64,000 nt of DNA from Pseudoalteromonas shioyasakiensis (GCF_019134595.1 NZ_CP077770.1:2004001-2068000), one strand, 5' to 3'. Counted from the first letter of the stretch, positions 17,661-27,371 are shown. Made by a program: numbers and translations. The notes: generated from the letters alone by a model not told the origin.

Positions 17661-18887
17661 TTATTTAGTATAAGCGCGTGGCATCGCTGAATCAGTTGTA
17701 TAACGATCGCGCAGTTTATCTTGACGCGCTTCGGTTGAAACTTCTTCACCGTTAATCCACATTTTGCTTACGTGTGAGTTAAGCTCAAATGGATCTGCAG
17801 ACCACATAACTAGGTTTGCGCGTTTACCTTTGGCTATTGCGCCTGAGTTTAAACCAAAAACATCAGCAATATTGCTGGTTACTGCGCTAAGTGCACCTTG
17901 TTGGCTCATACCGTATGACACAGCATTACCTGCATCAAAACGTAATTGGTATACATTGTGGCTTGAGTCACCAGCAACACCAATAATGACTTTTACACCA
18001 GCTTTTTCAAGCTTACCTGCGTTAGCAAGGTTTGCATGTAATGAATCAAAGCTACCCGGTAAGTTAGCCATAGAACTGATGATCACAGGTACATCCGCTT
18101 TAGCTAGAGCATCCGCAACCACAACAGCATCATCAGCACCATGAATCACTAAATTGATGCCATAGGCTTCTTTTAACTTAACAAGCTCATAGATGTCTGA
18201 TGCGCGTTGAACACTCGCAATCAGTGGCATATCTCCCGAAAGCACAGCAGCTAGCACTTTTTGCTCTGTTGATGGCTCTTTTTTATCATCTTTTTTAGCT
18301 GACTTTTCGCCTTCAAGCTTGTCGATAAGTGTTTTCATCGACATAGCACGTGAGCCTTTACTCTTTTCACCTAAGTGAACAACAAGCGCAACTTGCTTTT
18401 TATTTACGCTTTCAAAGCTGCCTGATAGATCAACTACAGATGCAAGACCCGCAAAGATACTGTCACCGCCGTTTGGTACAATCACGTCTTGAGTAATGCC
18501 GCCTTTGCGTGCATAAGGAATTAAGCTACTGCGTGGGTTGAACGCAAGGCTTGGATCAAAATCAATGCCCGCTTTGTCGTCACCACCATCGCGTGACCCT
18601 GCAACAGCACCCACTTCGACTAAGCCTAATTGGTTCATAGTACCAATAAAGCCAGCAGTCACGATTTGGCCTTTTGCATCAATGGTTGTATCCGCGTCGA
18701 TAGACGCTGGGTTTATAGCAACAATTTTGCCATCTTCAATAACAACGCTTGCGCCTTCAAGTACGCCTTGCTTTGTTGAAGTGTGTAGTGTTGCATTTAC
18801 AATCGCTACCGATGCAGCACTTGCTGTCGCAGAAAATAAGCCAGCAGCAACAAGTGACAGCTTTAATGATTTAGTTAATTTTGTCAT
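17661..18887 (-). CDS. Secreted amidohydrolase-like protein lacking metal ligands
   Basis: This 408-residue protein has a signal peptide (ending ATASA) and an amidohydrolase/imidazolonepropionase-like fold with the usual N- and C-terminal beta-sandwich segments (IEDGKIVAI, GKRANLVMWSADPFEL). The HxH motif expected after GFI is replaced by GTMNQLG, and no later His or Asp metal ligands stand out, so it is probably not a classic metallohydrolase. It follows its HxH-bearing relative by 11 bp. It may act as a partner subunit. The ATG at 18887 is chosen over an in-frame TTG because of the AGGAG spacing. Confidence 0.8.
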   Translation of the reverse strand: MTKLTKSLKLSLVAAGLFSATASAASVAIVNATLHTSTKQGVLEGASVVIEDGKIVAINPASIDADTTIDAKGQIVTAGFIGTMNQLGLVEVGAVAGSRDGGDDKAGIDFDPSLAFNPRSSLIPYARKGGITQDVIVPNGGDSIFAGLASVVDLSGSFESVNKKQVALVVHLGEKSKGSRAMSMKTLIDKLEGEKSAKKDDKKEPSTEQKVLAAVLSGDMPLIASVQRASDIYELVKLKEAYGINLVIHGADDAVVVADALAKADVPVIISSMANLPGSFDSLHANLANAGKLEKAGVKVIIGVAGDSSHNVYQLRFDAGNAVSYGMSQQGALSAVTSNIADVFGLNSGAIAKGKRANLVMWSADPFELNSHVSKMWINGEEVSTEARQDKLRDRYTTDSAMPRAYTK

Positions 18888-18898
18888 CAATGTTACTC

Positions 18899-20281
18899 CT
18901 ATTTTTGACCTAGCATGAAATCACTTTGTGCTTGGTATTTATCATCATTACGATCATAAACTTTGGCACCATCGATAAATACTTGTTCAGCTTTGGCATA
19001 AACACTGAATGGGTTTTGGTTCCAAATAACCACATCAGCTTGCTTACCTGCTTCAAGTGAACCTGTCTTATCATCAATACCAAGTGATTTAGCCGCGTTT
19101 GAGGTGATCCACTTAATTGCGTGTTGCTCAGAGATGTCATAACCCACATCATTCGCGCGATACATCACTTTACCAGCCTCTTGGTTTAAGCGTTGGATAG
19201 TTGTATCTGAATCAGAGTGAACAACGGCACATGAATTTTTAACAGCATCTACAATTGCTACGTTCTCTTGAACCATGTCGTAGGCTTCCATTTTAAAGCC
19301 CCACCAATCTGGCCAAAGTGCCGCACAGTTACCGTTCTGGGCAAGTAAGTCAGCAATTTTGTATGCTTCAACGCCGTGATGGAAAGTACCTGAGTGATAA
19401 CCAAACTCTTTACCAAGGTCGATCATCATGGCCATTTCTTCTGCTTTATAACAGTGGTTATGGATTAAAATGTCACCTTCTAACACACCTGCTAAAGTAT
19501 CTAGCTTAATGTCGCGATGAGGTGCAGCAGGGTTTTTACCCGCAGCATAGTCACTTTCGTATTTATCCCATTCGCGTTTGTACTCTGTAGCGTCAATCCA
19601 CGCAGTGCGATAGCCCGCCATGTTACCCATACGCGTTGATGGTAAAACACCTTTGCGGCCATAAACACGTTTCGGGTTTTCACCACATGCCATTTTTAAA
19701 CCATACGGTGCTTCAGGAAATTTCATACCTTGCATTGTGTGCGAAGGAATGTTTTTAAGTGTTACACCGCGGCCACCAATTAAATTTGCTGAACCAGGTA
19801 GAATTTGTAATGACGTAATACCGCCTTCACGAGCACGGTTAAAGCCTGGATCTTGTGGCCATACTGAATGCTCAACCCATACTTCTGCAGTCACAGGGCT
19901 GGTCATTTCATTACCATCTTGGTGAGATGCCACTGATGGAGTTGGGTATGCACCTAAATGTGAATGCACGTCAATAATACCCGGTGTTACCCACTTACCT
20001 TGTGCATCAATTGTTTTATCAGCTTGAACAGCAAGGTCTTTACCTACTTGTTGTACTTTGCCATCAACAAAGAATACATCTGCGTCATCTAAACGTTCAC
20101 CAGTGCCAGTTAAAACAGTGGCATTAGTGATTAACGTACTTTGTGATGCAAGTGGCTGATAAGTGCTTGGGTATGGGTTTTTGTTAATTGAGACTTTTGG
20201 ATCTTGTGGGCCATTGTCTTGGCAACCCGCTAACGCGACACCAAGCGCCATAACCAACAAGGATGGTGCAAATTTTTGCAT
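18899..20281 (-). CDS. Amidohydrolase-family lipoprotein
   Basis: This 460-residue protein begins with a lipoprotein signal; the lipobox cysteine is in ALAGCQDNG. The catalytic domain keeps the metal motif DVHSHLG, later histidines in HNHC and FHHGVE, and the catalytic Asp in VHSDSD. The C-terminal SLEAGKQADVVIWNQNPF is typical of imidazolonepropionase-like amidohydrolases. It should hydrolyse an amide or cyclic amide in the periplasm; the substrate is unknown. It is the first gene of a tandem pair with the metal-ligand-free relative downstream. Confidence 0.87.
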   Translation of the reverse strand: MQKFAPSLLVMALGVALAGCQDNGPQDPKVSINKNPYPSTYQPLASQSTLITNATVLTGTGERLDDADVFFVDGKVQQVGKDLAVQADKTIDAQGKWVTPGIIDVHSHLGAYPTPSVASHQDGNEMTSPVTAEVWVEHSVWPQDPGFNRAREGGITSLQILPGSANLIGGRGVTLKNIPSHTMQGMKFPEAPYGLKMACGENPKRVYGRKGVLPSTRMGNMAGYRTAWIDATEYKREWDKYESDYAAGKNPAAPHRDIKLDTLAGVLEGDILIHNHCYKAEEMAMMIDLGKEFGYHSGTFHHGVEAYKIADLLAQNGNCAALWPDWWGFKMEAYDMVQENVAIVDAVKNSCAVVHSDSDTTIQRLNQEAGKVMYRANDVGYDISEQHAIKWITSNAAKSLGIDDKTGSLEAGKQADVVIWNQNPFSVYAKAEQVFIDGAKVYDRNDDKYQAQSDFMLGQK

Positions 20282-20393
20282 TCTTACGTTCCTCTTTTTT
20301 ATTATTTAATTACTTTAACTAATTGTTAATTCTAATGCGAGTAAACGAGGCCAGTCACCAATATTCAAGACGAACAACCAGCCTCACAGAGCA

Positions 20394-21179
20394 CTATTTC
20401 TTTATGTAGTTGTTATATAGCTGCTCTAGCGCACCTTCGGTAGTTAAGCTCGGATCTTTGTTGATAAAATGTTTCACAGTTCGAGTTACAAAGTCTGAAT
20501 TTTGCTTATGCTGCTTTGCAAAACTTTTAATCAGTGAATCAGCATCGTTAGCTGCGGTTACTTTTTCGTTTCGATGGCGATATTGACTCAATGCACGGTT
20601 AAAATCACCGTTATAATCTTCTACCACAAGCTTATAGAACTCTGTTCTGTCGACTTGTAAATCATTAATGCAGTAATTAAGCGCGTCTTTAAAGTCATAA
20701 AAGACTTTGCCTTGCACATCAAATTCGGCACGCTTCTCACGAATAGTGACGCTGGCATCTTCAGTTGCATAGCTATAACCTTGAAATGCTACTCGCTCTG
20801 CCGCCTCTGCACCTAACTTCATGCCGGCTTTAATACTGTGCACAAACTCATCACTCATATCGTGAAGTTCACTCTCATGCCACATGTGATAAATTCTCAG
20901 CGCTTTTGCATATTTTGTTGAAAGTTTCTTTTTAAGCTTTGTAACTCGCCCATTAATCGTCAGCACTCGTTCGTTATGCAGTAATGCAAAGCACTCATAA
21001 CAAGCTGGAATTGATATAAATTCAGCCTCTTCGCCTAAATCTATAATGCTTTGCAGCATATGCAGTGGCGGACAAAAATCTCGCTCAGTTGCTTCACAAC
21101 CACAATAAAAACATTGATTAAAGTGTTTTGATTCAGATGCATAGGCTTGTTGATAATAGCCTGCTAATTTTGTGGTCAC
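20394..21179 (-). CDS. Conserved protein with HNH-like zinc motif
   Basis: This 261-residue soluble protein has an N-terminal cysteine/histidine cluster: CFYCGCEATERDFCPPLH and later CYECFALLHN. This resembles the HNH-endonuclease-type treble clef, in which a CxxC pair and a PPLH segment are followed by a second CxxC and a late His. A basic stretch (VTKLKKKLSTKYAK) and a helical C-terminal half follow. I do not recognise a named family. The HNH reading is an inference from Cys/His spacing. It stands alone between the amidohydrolase pair and a gap. Confidence 0.65.
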   Translation of the reverse strand: MTTKLAGYYQQAYASESKHFNQCFYCGCEATERDFCPPLHMLQSIIDLGEEAEFISIPACYECFALLHNERVLTINGRVTKLKKKLSTKYAKALRIYHMWHESELHDMSDEFVHSIKAGMKLGAEAAERVAFQGYSYATEDASVTIREKRAEFDVQGKVFYDFKDALNYCINDLQVDRTEFYKLVVEDYNGDFNRALSQYRHRNEKVTAANDADSLIKSFAKQHKQNSDFVTRTVKHFINKDPSLTTEGALEQLYNNYIKK

Positions 21180-21537
21180 TCATGCTCCTTATACTTTGAT
21201 TAGCCTTTTTAAGAAAAGCTAGAGTTAATACTTAAATGTAACAGCTACGTAAAAATCAAGCCTTTAATACGAGCTAAAACACGTTTTAAAAAAATAAATG
21301 AAAAAAATTTCAGCCTATATGTGTCAAAATTCACACTTTAAAATAGCACTTATCAAGCGGTTAGTTTTGCTTGTTCACATCTACATACTTACTTACATCT
21401 TGTCGATTTTCATTAACAGCAATTGTTCTTGTTTAGCGTAATACTTTAAATGTGCCCAGCAAACAGGAAGTGTGAAGTATCCATAAAAGCGAGGTCGCAC
21501 ATACTAAACGTAATACGGACAACAACTGGAGAGAAAG
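21180..21537. other. 358-bp gap without a visible gene
   Basis: This AT-rich stretch separates two divergent genes. I see no good hairpin or operator apart from the GGAGAG ribosome binding site of the gene at 21538. It presumably holds promoters for both genes. Confidence 0.5.
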
Positions 21538-21900
21538 ATGAATACGTTAACTACAGCACTAGGTACAGCATTAATTTTAGGTTCTTCACTAGCAGCAACT
21601 GATGCAAGTGCAGCACAATTTGTCGCAGCAGATAACTCGCCTGGCACGCAGGCTTGCATGGCCATTGCCTCTAACAAACCATTAAACGTATCGAGCACAA
21701 TGCGCGACCTACGCTTGAGCAAACGCGTAATGACAGAAAAACTACTTTGTAATGATATGACGACCGATAAGTTTGCAAGCACTTATGGTTTTCATAACTC
21801 TGCAAAATACTTAAATTTTGAAACAGCAACAAAAACCAGTATCCAAGATATTGCTAACGTATCTGATGACACAGTGATTGTAATTGCTGGTTCTAAATAA
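21538..21900 (+). CDS. Small exported protein, DUF3718-like
   Basis: This 120-residue protein has a signal peptide ending near TDASA. The mature part has two cysteines (QACMAIASN and KLLCNDM) separated by about 35 residues, probably a disulfide, and the pattern resembles DUF3718, a family of small periplasmic proteins in marine gammaproteobacteria with no known function. A strong ribosome binding site (GGAGAG) precedes the ATG. It seems monocistronic. Confidence 0.75.
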   Translation: MNTLTTALGTALILGSSLAATDASAAQFVAADNSPGTQACMAIASNKPLNVSSTMRDLRLSKRVMTEKLLCNDMTTDKFASTYGFHNSAKYLNFETATKTSIQDIANVSDDTVIVIAGSK

Positions 21901-21953
21901 TGATGAATTCACTGTAGCAGGTCTTTAAAGGCCTGCTACAAATTTCTTATTCA

Positions 21954-22649
21954 TTAGACTAGCGCAGCGATCAGGCCAAATAAACCGCCAAACACCCCAC
22001 CCCAAATCACTAACCAACCTAAATGTTCTTTGATCATGGTTTGAATAATATCTTTCACCATGGTTGGCGTAAGCTCATTTAAACGCTCATCAACTAAACG
22101 CTCAACAGTACTGTGCAATGATCCACCAAGATGAGAGTTAGCAAATAGCTTTTCATCAAGAATGGTTTTAAATTCGTCGCTCTTTGAAATATCAATCACC
22201 GCTGCTTTCATTTTTTCAATGAAAGGTTCACGCATTGGCTCAAGCGCATCACGGCCGCCAAACATCGACAACATGCCACCAAATTGTGAGTTTTCGATAA
22301 CCTCAATCAAAGAGTCATAAGCCGGACTTAAATTAACTTCACTGATCACAGGCTCTAAATCAATATTAGGCTTAGCTAACGCCATGACCTGATCGATTTT
22401 CTCTTCGGCGAAGAACTCGGTCATTACCAAGTTACGAATAGCCACTTTAAAAGACGCAAACTTTAAAGTTATAACCCCTGAGCCGTATAAAAATGGTACT
22501 TTTTCGAATAGCATGTGAATAGCAAGCCAGTTAGTTACTGCGCCCGATAACGCAAATAAACCAACAGAAAGCACAATTGCTTGTTCAAATAAAAATCCGA
22601 CTAATACTAAGGCAAGCGCCACTAAATTAGTAATAAGACTTTTATTCAT
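21954..22649 (-). CDS. DUF445-family membrane protein
   Basis: This 231-residue protein has two N-terminal hydrophobic helices, the conserved ALSGAVTNWLAIHMLFEKVPFL segment of the DUF445 family, an amphipathic middle and a C-terminal membrane helix (GWLVIWGGVFGGLFGLIA). The frame is open to 22685, but the GAGGGG site fits the ATG at 22649. DUF445 proteins are inner-membrane proteins of unknown function. It is divergent from the fructosamine kinase gene. Confidence 0.85.
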   Translation of the reverse strand: MNKSLITNLVALALVLVGFLFEQAIVLSVGLFALSGAVTNWLAIHMLFEKVPFLYGSGVITLKFASFKVAIRNLVMTEFFAEEKIDQVMALAKPNIDLEPVISEVNLSPAYDSLIEVIENSQFGGMLSMFGGRDALEPMREPFIEKMKAAVIDISKSDEFKTILDEKLFANSHLGGSLHSTVERLVDERLNELTPTMVKDIIQTMIKEHLGWLVIWGGVFGGLFGLIAALV

Positions 22650-22761
22650 CTGACCCCTCATAAATACTTCGATAAACTTTAACAATATTAACGCTATGGG
22701 TTTGTTAATTCATCGTCTTTTTGCCATAGTTTAATTATATGGTTAAAAGGTGAACAAAATT

Positions 22762-23622
22762 ATGTGGAATTCGGTGAATGAACAGATTAGCCAAGCGATG
22801 CACTTTGAATTTAAGCATACCTTTAAGCGCCAATTACAATCACCCAATAACGACAAATACTTCCAAATTGGTGATGATCTACACCACTTCTTTGTGAAAG
22901 TCGCTCACTTGAGTGATCTGGAGCGCTTAGAGTGCGAAGCCTTTAATCTAGAGCTATTAACCCAAGAAAGCCTATTTATGATCCCAGATTGCATCACCAC
23001 AGGTTGCAATATCGAGTTTTCATTTATCGTGCTTGAATGGTTAGAGCTTGATAAACAGCCCCATACCAATTGGCATGAAATGGGTGAGCACCTTGCCCAT
23101 TTACACCAAAAGCATACTCAAGCTATGTTCGGCTTAGATAACGATAATTTTCTTGGTCCTACTCTACAACCAAATCGCTGGCACAAAAAATGGGATGTAT
23201 TTTTTGCTGAAGAACGTATTGGCTGGCAATTGCAGTTATTACAAGAAAAAGGCATTGAACTGGTCAACCAAGACACCTTCATCGCTTTTGTTAAAGACGC
23301 ACTGCATAGCCATGTTGTACAACCTTCGTTATTACACGGTGATTTTTGGCGTCGAAATATGGGCTTTTATAATAATGTACCCAGCGTGTTTGACCCTGCT
23401 TGTTATTATGGTGATCGGGAATGCGATATAGCAATGAGTGAGCTTTATGCTCCACTGCCTGATAGCTTTTATGATGCCTACAACAATATCTACCCACTGC
23501 AGGTTGGTTACGAGCAACGTAGAGCCATCTATCAACTATACCCTATGCTCAATAATGCCAATATATTTGCTGGGCACTATCTTACTGAAGCAAAACAACA
23601 AATTGATCAGCTACTGAAATAA
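22762..23622 (+). CDS. Fructosamine kinase family protein
   Basis: This 286-residue protein has a kinase fold of the fructosamine/ketosamine-3-kinase family (YniA-like). Visible motifs are the catalytic loop LLHGDFWRRN and the metal-binding FDPACYYGDRECD. These cytosolic enzymes phosphorylate ketosamines on glycated proteins or amines, starting their removal. The earlier GTG at 22750 overlaps the AAAAGGTGA ribosome binding site, so the ATG at 22762 is preferred. It appears to be a single gene. Confidence 0.9.
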   Translation: MWNSVNEQISQAMHFEFKHTFKRQLQSPNNDKYFQIGDDLHHFFVKVAHLSDLERLECEAFNLELLTQESLFMIPDCITTGCNIEFSFIVLEWLELDKQPHTNWHEMGEHLAHLHQKHTQAMFGLDNDNFLGPTLQPNRWHKKWDVFFAEERIGWQLQLLQEKGIELVNQDTFIAFVKDALHSHVVQPSLLHGDFWRRNMGFYNNVPSVFDPACYYGDRECDIAMSELYAPLPDSFYDAYNNIYPLQVGYEQRRAIYQLYPMLNNANIFAGHYLTEAKQQIDQLLK

Positions 23623-23702
23623 GCGCGAAATCACTGTAAAAGGAATGTCACAAACAGCTAAACACAGCTATATTTAACTTATAAAGCGTATTAATGAAGA
23701 TG

Positions 23703-23768
23703 CTAACCGAATTGGTAGCACCACGTTTATATCAATGCTTATATCAATTCGGTTAGTGAGTTATATCA
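23703..23768. repeat. Inverted repeat with tandem TATATCAAT tracts
   Basis: CTAACCGAATTG (23703-23714) and its exact complement CAATTCGGTTAG (23745-23756) form a 12-bp stem with a 30-nt loop. TATATCAAT occurs three times between 23729 and 23768. It lies in a 240-bp intergenic space and may be a small repetitive element. Confidence 0.6.
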
Positions 23769-23862
23769 ATCTAATTAAATCTAGATTCATTTTTGATGAG
23801 TTAGGGTTTAATGAAGATTGCAATTTAACGAACTCAGGCATGCCTGATTAAGGTAAAAGCTG

Positions 23863-24066
23863 ATGAAAGACCAATACACACAACGGATTTCATGCCCTCA
23901 CTGTGGCCACCACATTCATGTAGCACTTGATGCAAGTGACGGTGACCAAGATTACTATGAAGATTGCGCAGCATGTTGCAATCCCATCCATTTGAATATG
24001 CATATCGATTACGCACACAACAAACTTGAATTACATGTCGATAGTGACGACGAGCAAATTTTTTAA
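23863..24066 (+). CDS. CPXCG-motif cysteine-rich protein
   Basis: This 67-residue protein has the N-terminal CPHCG motif and a second CAACCNPIH motif, so it probably binds one zinc ion. It belongs to the short CPXCG family of Alteromonadales and relatives, with no known function. The acidic C-terminus (DSDDEQIF) is typical. The stop codon lies in the loop of the terminator that follows. Confidence 0.85.
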   Translation: MKDQYTQRISCPHCGHHIHVALDASDGDQDYYEDCAACCNPIHLNMHIDYAHNKLELHVDSDDEQIF

Positions 24067-24078
24067 TTTGCTCGTTTT
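24050..24078 (+). terminator. Terminator after CPXCG gene
   Basis: An 11-bp perfect stem (ACGAGCAAATT / AATTTGCTCGT) has a TTTT loop and a short T-run. It overlaps the stop codon of the CPXCG gene. Confidence 0.8.
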
Positions 24079-24106
24079 ATATATTTATTTAGCTCGTTTG
24101 ATGTAT

Positions 24107-24733
24107 TTATTTTGCTTGTTGCGAGAGATAATTTTCGACTGTGTTAATAATGGTATAAGTTTGCTGATCGACTTCGATATTTAACTTATCGCCTTCGCGG
24201 TAGTTATCTAGGTTAGTGATAGAGAGTGTTTCTGGGATCAAGTGTAGCCAAAAGCCCTGCTCATCAACTTCACCTACAGTGAGGCTTGCCCCGTTAACGC
24301 TTACAAAACCCTTATAAAGCACGTATTTTTGCCACTCTTTTGCTAATGCTAATTGCATTTTACAGTTGTCTTGATAGTGGTTAATTGAAAGTATCTCGGC
24401 CATACAATGAATGTGACCCGACACGATATGCCCGCCTAATTCAGTACCAAAAGTCACTGAACGTTCAAAATTCACCGTTTCATTGACAGCCAGCATACCT
24501 AGGTTGGTTAACTTTAATGTTTCATCAATCACATCAAAATTTATAACACAGTACCCTTTAGTGTCTGATGCAAACTTCACCACGGTTAAACAACAACCAT
24601 TAATGGCTATGCTCGCGCCGATATTCAGGTTTTCAGCATATTGCTGCTCTACTTGTAAAGCTAGCCTTAGTACACCGCCTTGGTTAGTAGCATCAACCAC
24701 AACGGCTTGCGTTTGCACAATTCCAGTGAACAT
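24107..24733 (-). CDS. ribE: Riboflavin synthase, alpha subunit
   Basis: The enzyme joins two 6,7-dimethyl-8-ribityllumazine molecules to give riboflavin. The 208-residue protein starts MFTGIVQTQAVV, as the family does, and shows the internal duplication of two lumazine-binding barrels (about 1-97 and 98-195), each with a GxSLTV/CCLTV segment (NGCCLTVVKF, NGASLTVGEV) and the GHIVSGHIH motif. It is single and divergent from norM, the same neighbour as in Escherichia coli and relatives. I see no FMN riboswitch upstream. Confidence 0.96.
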   Translation of the reverse strand: MFTGIVQTQAVVVDATNQGGVLRLALQVEQQYAENLNIGASIAINGCCLTVVKFASDTKGYCVINFDVIDETLKLTNLGMLAVNETVNFERSVTFGTELGGHIVSGHIHCMAEILSINHYQDNCKMQLALAKEWQKYVLYKGFVSVNGASLTVGEVDEQGFWLHLIPETLSITNLDNYREGDKLNIEVDQQTYTIINTVENYLSQQAK

Positions 24734-24827
24734 CGCTTTCTCTTTTATTCATTAAATAGATAACTGCGATTTTTATTGATCTATGAATAGATTACAATGG
24801 CTGTCTGTTTATTTAGTCGTGTAATTT

Positions 24828-26186
24828 ATGTCTTTTTGTAGTTGGGAAGCCAAAAGGTTAATTTCGTTAGCCATTCCTGTTTTTTTGGCACAGGTAACCC
24901 TTATTTTAATGACGGTTGTAGATACCGTGATGGCAGGCCAAGTAAGTGCAATAGACTTGGCGGCACTTTCTATTGCAACAGGTATTTGGAATCCGTTAAT
25001 GCTTGCATTGCAAGGCATATTATTGGCGTTAACGGGTATCATTGCGCAGTTTGCTGGTTCAAACGATAAACAAGGTATTAGCCACTATTTTCAACAAGGT
25101 CTGTATCTGGCGTTAGTACTTGCCATAATCGGTTTAGGGCTGGCAAGCCTTGCTGATTCGGTGCTTAGTCAATTAGATACTTCACAGTCTATTACCCATT
25201 TAGCTGAGCAATACATTCATTTTGTTAAATGGGGTATTTTTGGCTTTTTACTTTTCAGTGTGTATCGCAATATCACTGAAGGTATGGGAATGACCAAACC
25301 TGCTTTTTACATTAGCTTAATTGGCTTAGCGGTCAATATTCCGGCCAATTACGTATTTATACACGGTAAATTAGGTTTTCAAGCCTATGGTGGCGCAGGC
25401 TGCGGTATTGCCACGGCGCTAGTATTTACAGCAATGGCGTTAACTCAGGTTATTTATTGCCAATTTAGTAAAAAGATTGATGCTAAAGCATTATTAGCAA
25501 ATTTCAGAGCGCCAAAGCCCGCTACTTTATGGACTATCACCAAAGTGGGTATTCCAATTTCATTAGCTACTTTTTTTGAAGTAACGCTATTTGCTTGTAT
25601 TCCTTTGTTTATAGCGCACTTAGGTGCAGTTGCTGTTGCGGGTCACCAAATTGCGGCCAGTGTGACGACATTATTGTTTATGATGCCGTTGAGCCTCTCA
25701 ATTGCCATTAGCATACGAATAGGTAATTTATTTGGCCAACAACATTATCAGCAGTTAAAAAATGCCGTTAAAACGAGTTATATTCTCGCGGCAATTATTG
25801 CTTTTCTGCTGGCAAGTGTGACCTTTTTTGCCCGTGATATTATAAGCCAATTGTATTCTGACAACCCTGAAGTATTGGCCCTAGCTTCTTCAATCATGGT
25901 ACTGGCTTGTATCTACCAGTTACCAGATGCCCTGCAAGTTTCTGCCAATGGTATTTTGAGGGGATTAAAATACACGGCACCAATTGGTTATATCACCTTT
26001 GTATCCTATTGGTTGATCGGCTTTGCGCTTGGCTTCGTACTTGCTCGTACAGATTTAATTGTTCCAGCAATGGGCCCTCATGGCTTTTGGATAGGCATTA
26101 TTGTGGGGTTGAGTGCCGCAGCAATTATGTTGATGCTCACTGTTCATAGGCGATTTAAACATGCACCTTTTTTGCAATACCAATAG
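24828..26186 (+). CDS. norM: MATE-family multidrug efflux transporter (NorM/MdtK type)
   Basis: This 452-residue protein has twelve membrane helices and NorM-type sequence: helix 1 AIPVFLAQVTLILMTVVDTVMAG, with the VDTVMAG motif, and the second-half repeat. It expels cationic drugs and dyes with Na+ or H+ uptake. The divergent placement next to riboflavin synthase matches the ribE/mdtK pair of enterobacteria. The last 26 bp overlap the start of the following lipoprotein gene. Confidence 0.9.
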   Translation: MSFCSWEAKRLISLAIPVFLAQVTLILMTVVDTVMAGQVSAIDLAALSIATGIWNPLMLALQGILLALTGIIAQFAGSNDKQGISHYFQQGLYLALVLAIIGLGLASLADSVLSQLDTSQSITHLAEQYIHFVKWGIFGFLLFSVYRNITEGMGMTKPAFYISLIGLAVNIPANYVFIHGKLGFQAYGGAGCGIATALVFTAMALTQVIYCQFSKKIDAKALLANFRAPKPATLWTITKVGIPISLATFFEVTLFACIPLFIAHLGAVAVAGHQIAASVTTLLFMMPLSLSIAISIRIGNLFGQQHYQQLKNAVKTSYILAAIIAFLLASVTFFARDIISQLYSDNPEVLALASSIMVLACIYQLPDALQVSANGILRGLKYTAPIGYITFVSYWLIGFALGFVLARTDLIVPAMGPHGFWIGIIVGLSAAAIMLMLTVHRRFKHAPFLQYQ

Positions 26187-27180
26187 CCTTTTAAACTCTT
26201 TCCTCGCAACAGCGTGTGTTGCACTTATTGCCTGCACGCCCTCATCCGGTGATGTAAATAAAACCTACGCGCAAAGATTAGAAAACGTGCTTAAAACCGA
26301 AAGCTTTAAGCTATCTAAACCGAGCACATTAACTGTTAAGCATTTCACTCACGGTATTGAAGATAAAGCAACCATTGGTATGCTTGAGCTTGCCCAGTTG
26401 CGTAAGTGTAAACTCGCAACCCTTATTGCTGAGCACAATAACCAGCTTGGCAAAACTGCAACACCAGCTAATGTTCTTAGTTATCAAATTAAGTTTATAC
26501 AAAGCGCAAATGAGTGCTTAGAAAGCTTGGGTGAGCAAGAAGAGTTATTTGAAAAAATAAAACTCACCGCAGAGCAAAAGCAAGCAAGTCTCCCTAACTA
26601 CTTTAAAGCTATGCTGCTCAACGAAAGCGAATTCAAGCAAAGCTGGCATATAAGCTCGACACACATTGATGAAAACACCGCAGGTTTTAGCGAAACCGTG
26701 AGCGCGATGGAGCAGATTGCTAAATTAAACAGCCAAATTAATACCGGCAGAATAAACGCTATAGAGCCTGAGCTAATCATCAACCAACTCGAAGTATTAA
26801 ACCGCTTTAAATACAACAAGCTGTTAATTTCGGCGGCAAGGTTACAAACACATTACAATCAACAAATAACAGCGCTGCTCATGCAGTACTCAAAAGATGA
26901 GCTCTGCCCTGCTAACAAGAATAAACAAAAGGCACAAACGCTAAGTAATGTGTTTAAAAAGTTTTATTTAGAGCAATTACAGCCCTATCAATCATTCTTA
27001 GTGGGTCGATTAGAAACCCTACAACCCCTTTACCAGCAAATATGGCATGACACCGAATTGGCCCAGTTTGTAAATAGCGAAAGTAATGACGCAATTTTAC
27101 AAAGTCTTAAGCGCTCTGCTAAAAGCCATGTCACTTGGTGGCAAGGTTTTTATAGAAGGTGCGAAATTAGTCCGTTATGA
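26161..27180 (+). CDS. DUF3080-family lipoprotein
   Basis: This 339-residue protein has a lipoprotein signal with the lipobox Cys in VALIACTPS. The mature protein is helical and matches the DUF3080 pattern, with RLENVL near the start and LATLIAEHNNQLGK, followed by a Cys-containing helix (ANECLESL). It has no known function; members are found in marine gammaproteobacteria. The start overlaps the end of norM by 26 bp, so the two may be co-transcribed. Confidence 0.8.
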   Translation: MHLFCNTNSLLNSFLATACVALIACTPSSGDVNKTYAQRLENVLKTESFKLSKPSTLTVKHFTHGIEDKATIGMLELAQLRKCKLATLIAEHNNQLGKTATPANVLSYQIKFIQSANECLESLGEQEELFEKIKLTAEQKQASLPNYFKAMLLNESEFKQSWHISSTHIDENTAGFSETVSAMEQIAKLNSQINTGRINAIEPELIINQLEVLNRFKYNKLLISAARLQTHYNQQITALLMQYSKDELCPANKNKQKAQTLSNVFKKFYLEQLQPYQSFLVGRLETLQPLYQQIWHDTELAQFVNSESNDAILQSLKRSAKSHVTWWQGFYRRCEISPL

Positions 27181-27294
27181 ATAAAAAAACAGCACTTAGC
27201 ATAAAAATAGCTAAAGCTGCTTGATTCACACAACCAGTCGCTATATATTAGCCTCCGTTGTTTAGCCACACTAACAACTGTTTAAAATCAAAAT

Positions 27295-27371
27295 ACAACC
27301 GTAGCTCAGTTGGTTAGAGCACTACCTTGACATGGTAGGGGTCGGTGGTTCGAATCCACTCGGTTGTACCA
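27295..27371 (+). tRNA. tRNA-Val (GAC), copy 1
   Basis: A 77-nt tRNA with encoded CCA. The acceptor stem ACAACCG pairs with CGGTTGT. The anticodon arm is CTACC-TTGACAT-GGTAG (anticodon GAC). The T arm is GGTGG-TTCGAAT-CCACT. All four stems form. Confidence 0.97.

Noticed and set aside
23703..23768. CRISPR-like repeat
   Set aside because: The TATATCAAT repeats are too short and unevenly spaced, with no unique spacers.
24734..24827. FMN riboswitch before riboflavin synthase
   Set aside because: The 94-bp divergent gap is too short and lacks the conserved multi-helix pattern.
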